9,629 nt of DNA from Phycisphaerae bacterium SM23_33. GTDB taxonomy: Bacteria; Planctomycetota; Phycisphaerae; SM23-33. The notes beneath the pieces are model-generated. The model did not search any database. It saw nothing but the letters and a program-made list of their open reading frames with translations, and had not been told where the DNA came from. Below are positions 1 through 6,368 of this stretch, in pieces. The first letter of the stretch is position 1, and each line of letters begins with the position of its first letter. Both the position numbers and the translations under genes were made by a program. The stretch covers positions 1 through 9,629 of the forward strand of contig LJUF01000151.1 in assembly GCA_001303665.1 (NCBI GenBank), written 5' to 3'.

Positions 1-2
1 CG

Positions 3-1190
3 TTCCGCATCGCCGCCCCAAAGGGCACCGGCTCGCGCCGCGGGCCCTTCTATCGCCTCGACCCCAAGTCCGTCCGCACCGACAGCGTCCTCCGCGTGTT
101 CAGCGGCGAGAGCGCGATCGTGACCAACCTGATCCGGTTCTTCGCCTTCACGCCGGCGGACGTCCACACCCAGCCCGTCAAGTCCTCGGTCGATGCCAAG
201 CCGCCCATCGTCCTGGCCCAGTTCAGCGACCCGGACTCCTCGCCGGCGGTGGCAGCCCGCCCGTACGGCAGGGGGATCGTGCTGATGTTCTACACCACCG
301 CCTCGGCGCGTTGGCACGATTGGCCGACCGATCCGTCCGGCAGCTTCGTGGTCGTGATGAACGACACCCGCAACTACCTGACCCGCCCGCGGGACGAGGG
401 GCTGGCCGCCGGGGTCGGCGAGCCCATCGTCTTCGAGATGATGGACAAGCTCCCGGCGAACGCTTCAGAGGCGCAGCGCCGGCGGATGCTGACCGCCTCG
501 GCGCGATTGAAGTTCCCCAAGAGCCCCAACACCGTCGCCCTGGAGCCCCGGCACCGGTTCGAGAACATCGCCTCCCGGGTGCGGCAGGTGATCGAATCGA
601 TCCGAAAGGCTGAGCTCCAGCCCCCCAGGAAGCTCGACGAGATGCTCCAGCTGGCCGAAAGCCAGTTCGCCCGCAGGGACCTGCCCGCCGTGGGCCAGTC
701 GCTGAAGGTCCTTGCCGGCGAGCTGGAGGAGTGGCAGAAGTCGGCGGACGCCAAGCAGGCCCCGGGCGTCTTCGCTGCGGCCAACAGCCTGCGAATCAGC
801 CTGCTGGAGGCGGCCCGCAGCGATCTGGCGGCCCTGGCGCGGCGAGAGCTGCGCTACGCCCGGCCGACGGACGCCGGAATCTATCACCTCACGCTGCTGG
901 ACGCGCGCGAAGGCCCCATCGAAGAGGTGCTCTTCGCGCGCAACCCCGATCCGGCCGAGGGCGACCTCCACATCAGCACCCGCGAGGAGATCGCCGCCGC
1001 CATCGGCACCGACCAGTTCCGATACACCCAGCCCCTGGTCGCCGAGAAGAGGGCCGCGAGCATCGAGCTGGGCGCCAAGAGGGAATACTGGATCTGGGCC
1101 CTCATCGCGATGCTGGTCATCCTGGCCCTGGAGATCGTCCTGGGTCAGCGGTTCGGGCACTACACGGCGCCGGAGACCCCTCGGCGCTGA
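3..1190 (+). CDS. BatA-like membrane protein, C-terminal part (5' end outside window)
   Basis: The frame is open to the left edge, so the gene starts upstream; an internal GTG at 96 is not a credible start because coding-like sequence continues before it. The 395 visible residues resemble the C-terminal part of planctomycete BatA/aerotolerance-type proteins (recognised from memory). Visible residues 65-130 carry the pattern of a degenerate amidotransferase-like fold, with a YGRGIVLMFYTTASARWHDW stretch. Residues about 183-285 are a predicted all-helical segment that looks inserted. A beta module follows (GIYHLTLLD, then FARNPDPAEGDL, a motif typical of the family). A single membrane helix lies at about 363-381, followed by a short basic tail. 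Family members usually have a double-membrane BatA N-terminus, which would be off the window. The protein probably sits in the cytoplasmic membrane with most of the chain outside. Its function is unproven; it is expected to act with a MoxR ATPase and vWA partners. It ends 79 bases before the next gene. Confidence 0.8.
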   Translation, partial: FRIAAPKGTGSRRGPFYRLDPKSVRTDSVLRVFSGESAIVTNLIRFFAFTPADVHTQPVKSSVDAKPPIVLAQFSDPDSSPAVAARPYGRGIVLMFYTTASARWHDWPTDPSGSFVVVMNDTRNYLTRPRDEGLAAGVGEPIVFEMMDKLPANASEAQRRRMLTASARLKFPKSPNTVALEPRHRFENIASRVRQVIESIRKAELQPPRKLDEMLQLAESQFARRDLPAVGQSLKVLAGELEEWQKSADAKQAPGVFAAANSLRISLLEAARSDLAALARRELRYARPTDAGIYHLTLLDAREGPIEEVLFARNPDPAEGDLHISTREEIAAAIGTDQFRYTQPLVAEKRAASIELGAKREYWIWALIAMLVILALEIVLGQRFGHYTAPETPRR

Positions 1191-1225
1191 GCCGGACCCG
1201 CCCCGACGGCGCGGGCCCCGCCGCT

Positions 1226-1251
1226 GCCGCAGGCCGACCAAACCCTGCGGC
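1226..1251. other. Hairpin directly upstream of the gene 2 ribosome binding site
   Basis: GCCGCAGG at 1226-1233 pairs perfectly with CCTGCGGC at 1244-1251, giving an 8 bp stem with a 10-base loop. The last paired base is immediately followed by the GAGGAG Shine-Dalgarno at 1252. No U-run follows, so it is not a rho-independent terminator. It could stabilise or insulate the downstream message, or be a chance product of high GC; no function is shown. Confidence 0.45.
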
Positions 1252-1257
1252 GAGGAG
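1252..1257 (+). promoter_or_regulatory. Shine-Dalgarno for gene 2 (start ambiguous)
   Basis: GAGGAG lies 3 bases before GTG at 1261 and 12 bases before ATG at 1270, both in frame. Neither spacing is ideal. ATG 1270 is preferred here for its start codon; using GTG 1261 would add only three residues. Confidence 0.6.
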
Positions 1258-1269
1258 CTCGTGAACAGA

Positions 1270-3867
1270 ATGAACAAGCTCATCCAATGGCTGCTGGGCA
1301 TCGACCCGGACGAGCTGGCCGCCGGAGAAAGCTGGCGCCTCGGGTTGATCGCCGAGCACGGGAACTACGTCAAGCTGGCGATGATCGTCGTCCTGGCCGC
1401 CATGGTCTTTCTCACGATCCGCAGCTATCGGCGCGAGGGGGACACGCCGGGCTTCGCCAAGGTGCTGCTTTCCGGCTTGCGGATCCTTGTGGTCCTGCTG
1501 GCCCTGCTGGTGCTGTTCCGCCCGGCGCTGATCCTGCGCTTCACCGAGACGCTGCGCAGCGCGGTGGTAGTCGTGATCGACGACAGCCTCTCGATGGCCA
1601 GGAAGGACACCTACGCCAAGAGCGCCCGGCGCCCGGCGCTGGCGCGGTTTGCCGGGACGGAGCCGGACGGCCTGGCCGAGCTGACCCGCACCGACCTGAT
1701 CCGTAAGGCGTTGGCCCGCCGGGAGGGGCCGGTGGCCAAGCTGGCCCAGGACCACCCCCTGATCTTCCTGGTCTACTCCACGGACGATCCGGGCAACACG
1801 GAGTATACGCGGTCGCTGTTGAGCTTCGGCTCGGCCGACGAGAAGCTGTCGCAGGCCGCCAAGGCCCAGGCCGACCAGAAGCTCCTCGAGAAGGTTTCCG
1901 AGGCGTTGAAGCTGCTGTCCGCCTCCGGCTTCGAGACCAACATCGCCCGGGCCCTGTACGACGCGCTGGAAGAGGTGCAGGGCCGACGCGTCGCCGGCGT
2001 CGTCCTGTTCACCGACGGGCAGGCCACCGCCGACGCCAGCGAGAAGGCCATTCGCGCCGAGACCGTCAAGGCCGCCCGACGCGGCGTGCCCCTGCTGACC
2101 GTCATGGTCGGGGATGATACCCTCCCCACGAACGTTTCCGTGACCGGCCTCCAGGCCCGGAGAAAGGTCAGCCGCAAATCGAGGCTGCTCCTGACGGCCC
2201 AGGTGGCCCATCGGAACCTCGGCGAGCAGACGGTCACCCTCCGGTTGATGCGCCGCAAGAGCCCCGACGGCGAGTGGTCCGAGGTGGGCGAGCCGAAGTC
2301 GGTGCGGCTGGTAAAACAGCCCGACCCGGACTACCCCGACGACGCCCAGCGCTCGGTCGGCCTCCAGGCCGTCGAGCTCACCGCCCAGACCGACGAGGTC
2401 GGCAGGTTCGACTACAAGGCCGTCGCCGATCGGGTCGAGGGCGAGCACAGCACCGACGATAACTTCGCCATCGCCCCCGTCGAAGTCACCGACGAAAGGA
2501 TCAACGTCCTGCTCATCAGCGCCGATGCCGGATGGGAGTTCCAGTACCTCCGCAACATCCTGCTCCGCCAGGAAGACCAATTCCGCGTGGGCGTCTGGCA
2601 GCAGAGCGCCGACGAGGAGGTCAACCAGATCGCCTCCAAGGGCATGGAGCTCAAGCAGCTGCCCTCCACGATGGCCGAACTGATCGGATCGCCCGGGGGC
2701 AAGCCGCATCCCGGTTACCGCGTGGTGATCCTGTACGACCCCCAGCCCTCGCAGGCCCGGGACGACCAGACCCGCGGCATGACCCCGCTGGTCGGCATGC
2801 TCCGGAAGTTCGTCGCCGACCACGGCGGGGGGCTGTGCTACATCGCGGGCAACAAGTATTCCGACGCGGTGGTGGAGCGCGACGGCCCGTTCAAGCCGTT
2901 GGCGCTGATGCTGCCGGTTGTGCTTCGGCCGAACACGATCGACCTGTCGCAGCGCATCGCCCAGCAGCGGCCCGAGCCGTGGGCCGTGCGACTCACCAGC
3001 TACGGGGTGGATCACGCCGTCATGGCCATCGGCGAGGGCGACGAACAGCCCAAAGACATCTGGCCCATGCTGCCGGGCGTCTACTGGTCCCATCCGGTGC
3101 ACAAGGTCAAGCTCGCCGCCCGCGTCCTGGCCGAAAGCACCAATCCCCTGCGCCGCACCTCCGAGGGCGAGCCGGAGCCGATCGTGGCCGCCCAGCCCTA
3201 CGGCACCGGGCGGGTGCTCTACATCGGCACCGACGCCAGCTGGCGGTGGCGGTTCCTCCGCGACGGCAGATACCACCGCAAGCTCTGGTGCAACGTCGTG
3301 CAATACCTGGCCAGCCCCAAGGCCCGGCAGGTGATCATCACCGCCGGCGGCGATCGGTTCGACGCGGGCAAAGAGATCCAGATCGAGGTCACCGCCTACG
3401 ACGAGGACTACCACCGCCTGACCGACAAGACCTTCGACGTCGAGATGATCGACAACCAGACCGACCGGCGCACGACGCTCAAGCTGGAGGCGGTCAAGGG
3501 CAGCCCCGGCCAATACAAGACCACCATCGCCCCCAAGCGCGCCGGCAAGTTCCTCCTCACGGCGCTGTGGGGCGACCCCAACCGCGACAACAAGGTCCAG
3601 TCCAAGGAGATCGCCATCGAGGTGCCCCAGGCGGAGGCCAGACGCCCCGAGGCCAATCCCGCGCTGCTGGGGCTGGTGGCCTCCTCCAAGGAGAACTTCC
3701 TCTACGTCGATGAGGTGGACCGGCTGACCGAGCTGATCCCCGCCGACCCGCTCAGAACGGTCCGCGAGAAGAAGCGGGAGATCTGGGATTCCAACATCAC
3801 CCTGGTGCTGATCGTGCCGCTGCTGGCGGCGGAGTGGATCCTCCGCAAGAGATACAACATGGCTTGA
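1270..3867 (+). CDS. Membrane vWA / glutamine-amidotransferase-like protein
   Basis: This is an 865-residue membrane protein. Two membrane helices (about 34-55 and 66-88) precede a vWA domain (about 98-265). The domain has a complete MIDAS set: the DDSLS motif (D104, S106, S108), T223 in GFETNI, and D249 in FTDGQ, so divalent-metal binding is likely. A beta region (about 285-405) leads into a class I amidotransferase-like domain (about 411-680). There the nucleophile position reads GGGLCYIAG: Cys523 is present, but it is not in a GxCxG elbow, so enzymatic activity is doubtful. The YGTGRVLYIGTDASWRW segment is typical of this fold in planctomycete paralogues. An Ig/MG2-like beta domain (about 688-786) and a C-terminal membrane helix (about 843-858) follow. 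The gene ends in tandem stops, TGATGA. Upstream codons open in this frame as far as 712 lie inside the preceding gene and are not counted. A role as a protein-interaction or assembly scaffold with MoxR-type ATPases is inferred. Confidence 0.88.
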   Translation: MNKLIQWLLGIDPDELAAGESWRLGLIAEHGNYVKLAMIVVLAAMVFLTIRSYRREGDTPGFAKVLLSGLRILVVLLALLVLFRPALILRFTETLRSAVVVVIDDSLSMARKDTYAKSARRPALARFAGTEPDGLAELTRTDLIRKALARREGPVAKLAQDHPLIFLVYSTDDPGNTEYTRSLLSFGSADEKLSQAAKAQADQKLLEKVSEALKLLSASGFETNIARALYDALEEVQGRRVAGVVLFTDGQATADASEKAIRAETVKAARRGVPLLTVMVGDDTLPTNVSVTGLQARRKVSRKSRLLLTAQVAHRNLGEQTVTLRLMRRKSPDGEWSEVGEPKSVRLVKQPDPDYPDDAQRSVGLQAVELTAQTDEVGRFDYKAVADRVEGEHSTDDNFAIAPVEVTDERINVLLISADAGWEFQYLRNILLRQEDQFRVGVWQQSADEEVNQIASKGMELKQLPSTMAELIGSPGGKPHPGYRVVILYDPQPSQARDDQTRGMTPLVGMLRKFVADHGGGLCYIAGNKYSDAVVERDGPFKPLALMLPVVLRPNTIDLSQRIAQQRPEPWAVRLTSYGVDHAVMAIGEGDEQPKDIWPMLPGVYWSHPVHKVKLAARVLAESTNPLRRTSEGEPEPIVAAQPYGTGRVLYIGTDASWRWRFLRDGRYHRKLWCNVVQYLASPKARQVIITAGGDRFDAGKEIQIEVTAYDEDYHRLTDKTFDVEMIDNQTDRRTTLKLEAVKGSPGQYKTTIAPKRAGKFLLTALWGDPNRDNKVQSKEIAIEVPQAEARRPEANPALLGLVASSKENFLYVDEVDRLTELIPADPLRTVREKKREIWDSNITLVLIVPLLAAEWILRKRYNMA

Positions 3868-3899
3868 TGATGGGCGAGACACAGCCCAGAAAGGCTGCG

Positions 3900-3912
3900 G
3901 CGCCCGGGGCGC
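3900..3912. other. Small GC hairpin followed by an A-run
   Basis: GCGCC at 3900-3904 pairs with GGCGC at 3908-3912 around a CGG triloop and is followed by five A residues. It lies 32 bases after the gene 2 stop. It lacks the U-run of an intrinsic terminator on the + strand. The rest of 3868-3982 shows no recognisable gene or motif. Confidence 0.25.
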
Positions 3913-3982
3913 AAAAAGGCAAGCCCGGTGGGAACATCGCCCTCGCTCAAGCGTCCAGAGCAGTGGGAAACGTGCGGTGCAA

Positions 3983-4029
3983 CCCCGCCCTTCCGGGCGG
4001 GGCTGATAGCCCCCGCCGGGAGGCGGGGG
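3983..4029. repeat. Paired GC-rich hairpins forming a composite palindrome (REP/BIME-like)
   Basis: Hairpin A (3983-4002) is CCCCGCCC / GGGCGGGG around a TTCC loop. Hairpin B (4010-4029) is CCCCCGCC / GGCGGGGG around a GGGA loop of the GNRA type. A 7-base linker, CTGATAG, separates them. The two arms are also near-complementary to each other. GGGGCT (3999-4004) pairs with AGCCCC (4008-4013) around GAT, and this pairing can extend with one bulged C, so one long palindrome centred near 4006 competes with the two hairpins. It sits in the longest gap of the cluster, 18 bases before the gene 3 Shine-Dalgarno. The design resembles REP/BIME elements mobilised by RAYT transposases, but copies elsewhere in the genome cannot be seen here. 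A post-transcriptional processing or stability element is the alternative. Confidence 0.65.
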
Positions 4030-4047
4030 TCGCGGCGTTTCCGTCAC

Positions 4048-4055
4048 GGGAGGAG
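4048..4055 (+). promoter_or_regulatory. Shine-Dalgarno fixing the gene 3 start
   Basis: GGGAGGAG lies 3 bases before ATG 4059 (5 bases if the GGGAGG core is used). The frame is open back to 3834, but the residues encoded there are low-complexity and run through the palindrome, so ATG 4059 is the start. Confidence 0.75.
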
Positions 4056-4058
4056 CAG

Positions 4059-6323
4059 ATGCCAAGAGGCGACCTACTGCACAAGGCGGTTCGCCGCAAG
4101 CTGTCGGGTCTGAGATCGGCGCTTCGCTTCCGGCTGGCCAGCGAGGGCACGGCCTGGCTGGTGGTGGCGCTGGTGGCGCTGGTGTTCGTGACGCTGGGGT
4201 TTGACTACCTGCTTCGGCTGGACCGGCTCCAGCGGGGCCTGATCATGGGCGCCGCGCTGGCCGGCGTGTTGTGGGTCGTGTGGCGGCGGCTGCTCCGCCC
4301 GCTGCTGGTGCCGATGGACCACGGGAACCTGGCCTTGCTGGTGGAGCGGCATTACGGCCAGCTGGGCGACCGGTTGGTCAGCGCGGTGGAGTTCAGCGAG
4401 GCCGATCCGGAAAGCCTGGCCCTGGCCAGCCAGGCCATGATCGACCGCATGGCGGACCAGGCCAATGAGATGGCCCGCCCGCTCGACTTCCGCAAGGTCA
4501 TCCAGCGAAGCGACATGTGGACGTCGATGGGCGCGGCGGCCTGTGCGGCCATGCTCCTGGGCTGGTTCGCCATCTGGAATTACGACGTCATGGCCTTGTG
4601 GTTCCAGCGGAACGTGACGATCTGGTCCAATGCCGAGTGGCCCCAGCAGACCGTGCTCCGCGTGGAGGGGGGGCCCGACTTCGTCGTCGTCCGCGGGCGC
4701 GACCTGGGCGTGACCATCAGCGTCGAGCCGGGCAAGGTGGCCCCGGAGTACGTGACCGTGCACGCCCGATACCCCTCGGTGGCCGGCATGACCGAAGACC
4801 GCGTCCACCGTGCCTCGGCGACCGCGCGGACGTACGTGAAGATCTTCCGGGCGGTCTCCGAGCCGTTCGAGTTCTACGTCACCGGCGGGGACGACTCGCG
4901 CGACAAGCGCCGCCCCCACAAGGTCCGCGTGCTCGATCCGCCGGTGCTCCGCGACGTGAGCTTCACCGTCGTCTGCCCCGCCTACATGGAGCAGGAGAAG
5001 CCCCGCACCTACCCCGGGGCGCTGGGCACGATCAACGTGCCCGACGGCAGCACCGTCCAGATCACGGCGCGGTCCACCAAGGACCTGACCGGCGCCCAGC
5101 TCTTCCTGGACGGCGAGCCGGCCGGCGAGCTGACCGTTCGCAAGGTAGCCGTCAAGGGCTCGGCCGGCGCCCGGCCGCGGGGGGTCTCCGGACATTTCGC
5201 GCTGGAGGTCAAGCCGGCCCCGCCCGGCAAGGCCAAGCGCGTCCAGGCCCGCGAGCTCAAGCTGGCCTTGACCGACACCGACGGGATCTCCAACCCCGTG
5301 GCCGGACAGTACCTCATTCAGATCCTGCCCGACCAGGACCCGAAGATCAGTGCCCGCAAGCAGGGAGTCGGCGCCAGCGTCACCCCCAACGCCACCATCC
5401 CGCTTCTGACCCACGGCACGGATGACAACGGCATCGCGGCCCTGGCAGCCCGCATCCAGCTGGTGCCCAAGAAGGCGCCGCCCATCGTCGAGCCGATCAA
5501 GCTGCCGGAGCTCGGCGCGCGGGAGGTCCGCACGCGGCACGAACTGGAGCTGCGCGAGCGGTTCGAGCCCAAGGCCGTCATCCAGGTCTCCGTCCAGGCC
5601 GAGGACACCTTCCCCGCCGCCTGGGGCGGGCCCAACCGCAGCACCAGCGGCGTGCTCGACTTCCGCATCGTCCGCCCCGAAGAGCTGATGGCCGAGCTCG
5701 TGCGGCGCCAGAAGGAGCTTCGCCTGGAGTTCGTCCAGACGATCGCCCTCCAGGCGTCCGCTCGTGCCAAGGTGCTGCTGGCGATCCAGGCGGCCTCCGG
5801 CGACACCGTCCCGCTGGAGGCCCAGCAGGCCGTGACCGCCTCGGGCGGGCTCCAGTCCTCGGTGGCCTCCGAGTGTGCCAAGGCCGCCATGACCCTTCAG
5901 GACATCCTCGACGAGCTGACCTACAACAAGCTGGGCAGCCCCCAGAGCCGCCGCCAGCTGGCCGAGGGAGTCATCCAGCCGCTGCGCGACCTCGCCGCGC
6001 CCATCCGCTCCGCCATCGAGGCCCTCGGGGCCATGGCCAAGCTCAGCGATGCCGCGGCGCTGCGTCAGCAGGGCGACCTCACCGCCCAGGTCCAACTGAA
6101 GATCCTCGACCAGCTCAAGGCCATCCGCGACCGAATGCAGAAGCTGGAAAGCCGACAGGAGCTGGCCTATAAGCTGGAGGTGATCATCAAGCTCTGGAAC
6201 AGGGTCGTCAAGACGACCGAAAAGGAAAGCGAAGCCGAAGTCGGCAAGGCGCTGGGGCCCGGCAAGAAGCCCGAGGACAAGAAGCAGCCGTCCACCCGCC
6301 CCACGAGCAAGCCCAGCGAGTAG
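4059..6323 (+). CDS. DUF4175-like membrane protein with Ig-like domains and coiled coil
   Basis: This 754-residue protein has a basic cytoplasmic N-terminus and membrane helices at about 31-52, 59-80 and 155-175. Between helices 2 and 3 is a soluble helical segment with the pattern LLVERHYGQLGDRLVSAVEF. The NAEWPQQT stretch at 191-197, followed by beta-rich Ig-like modules (LDPPVLRDVSFTVVCPAYME, then a GTINVPDGSTVQITARSTKD-like strand pair), is the usual arrangement of DUF4175-type proteins, as recalled. A DDNG turn marks a later beta domain. From about residue 539 (RPEELMAELVRRQKELRLEF) to 730 the chain is a long helical coiled coil, ending in a Lys/Pro/Ser/Thr-rich tail. The large region after helix 3 is probably outside the cytoplasmic membrane. 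No catalytic motif is visible. It lies between the vWA protein and two exported helical proteins, suggesting a structural or adaptor role (inference). The family assignment is moderate; the coding call is strong. Confidence 0.85.
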   Translation: MPRGDLLHKAVRRKLSGLRSALRFRLASEGTAWLVVALVALVFVTLGFDYLLRLDRLQRGLIMGAALAGVLWVVWRRLLRPLLVPMDHGNLALLVERHYGQLGDRLVSAVEFSEADPESLALASQAMIDRMADQANEMARPLDFRKVIQRSDMWTSMGAAACAAMLLGWFAIWNYDVMALWFQRNVTIWSNAEWPQQTVLRVEGGPDFVVVRGRDLGVTISVEPGKVAPEYVTVHARYPSVAGMTEDRVHRASATARTYVKIFRAVSEPFEFYVTGGDDSRDKRRPHKVRVLDPPVLRDVSFTVVCPAYMEQEKPRTYPGALGTINVPDGSTVQITARSTKDLTGAQLFLDGEPAGELTVRKVAVKGSAGARPRGVSGHFALEVKPAPPGKAKRVQARELKLALTDTDGISNPVAGQYLIQILPDQDPKISARKQGVGASVTPNATIPLLTHGTDDNGIAALAARIQLVPKKAPPIVEPIKLPELGAREVRTRHELELRERFEPKAVIQVSVQAEDTFPAAWGGPNRSTSGVLDFRIVRPEELMAELVRRQKELRLEFVQTIALQASARAKVLLAIQAASGDTVPLEAQQAVTASGGLQSSVASECAKAAMTLQDILDELTYNKLGSPQSRRQLAEGVIQPLRDLAAPIRSAIEALGAMAKLSDAAALRQQGDLTAQVQLKILDQLKAIRDRMQKLESRQELAYKLEVIIKLWNRVVKTTEKESEAEVGKALGPGKKPEDKKQPSTRPTSKPSE

Positions 6324-6335
6324 GAGACCAACGAT

Positions 6336-6352
6336 CGGCGGAGCGTCCGCCG
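6336..6352. other. Hairpin just upstream of the gene 4 ribosome binding site
   Basis: CGGCGGA (6336-6342) pairs perfectly with TCCGCCG (6346-6352) around a GCG triloop, with a possible U-G extension. It ends two bases before the AAAGGA Shine-Dalgarno. There is no U-run, so it is not an intrinsic terminator. Its position mirrors the hairpin ahead of gene 2. Confidence 0.45.
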
Positions 6353-6354
6353 GG

Positions 6355-6360
6355 AAAGGA
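6355..6360 (+). promoter_or_regulatory. Shine-Dalgarno for gene 4
   Basis: AAAGGA lies 8 bases before ATG 6369. The same AAAGGA with an 8-base spacer precedes gene 5. Confidence 0.7.
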
Positions 6361-6368
6361 ACACAGCC

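Noticed and set aside
712..1269. Upstream extension of the gene 2 frame into gene 1
   Set aside because: It overlaps the well-supported C-terminus and membrane helix of gene 1, and its translation is Arg/Pro/Ser-rich, as expected of the wrong frame; the Shine-Dalgarno is at 1252.
3834..4058. Upstream extension of the gene 3 frame
   Set aside because: It overlaps the end of gene 2, runs through the hairpin pair and gives low-complexity sequence; GGGAGGAG directly before ATG 4059 marks the start.
1117..4065. Long open reading frame on the - strand (982 codons) opposite gene 2
   Set aside because: Antisense shadow of high-GC3 coding sequence; the product is a Gly/Leu/Asp/His-rich string without domain structure, and the + strand gene has clear motifs.
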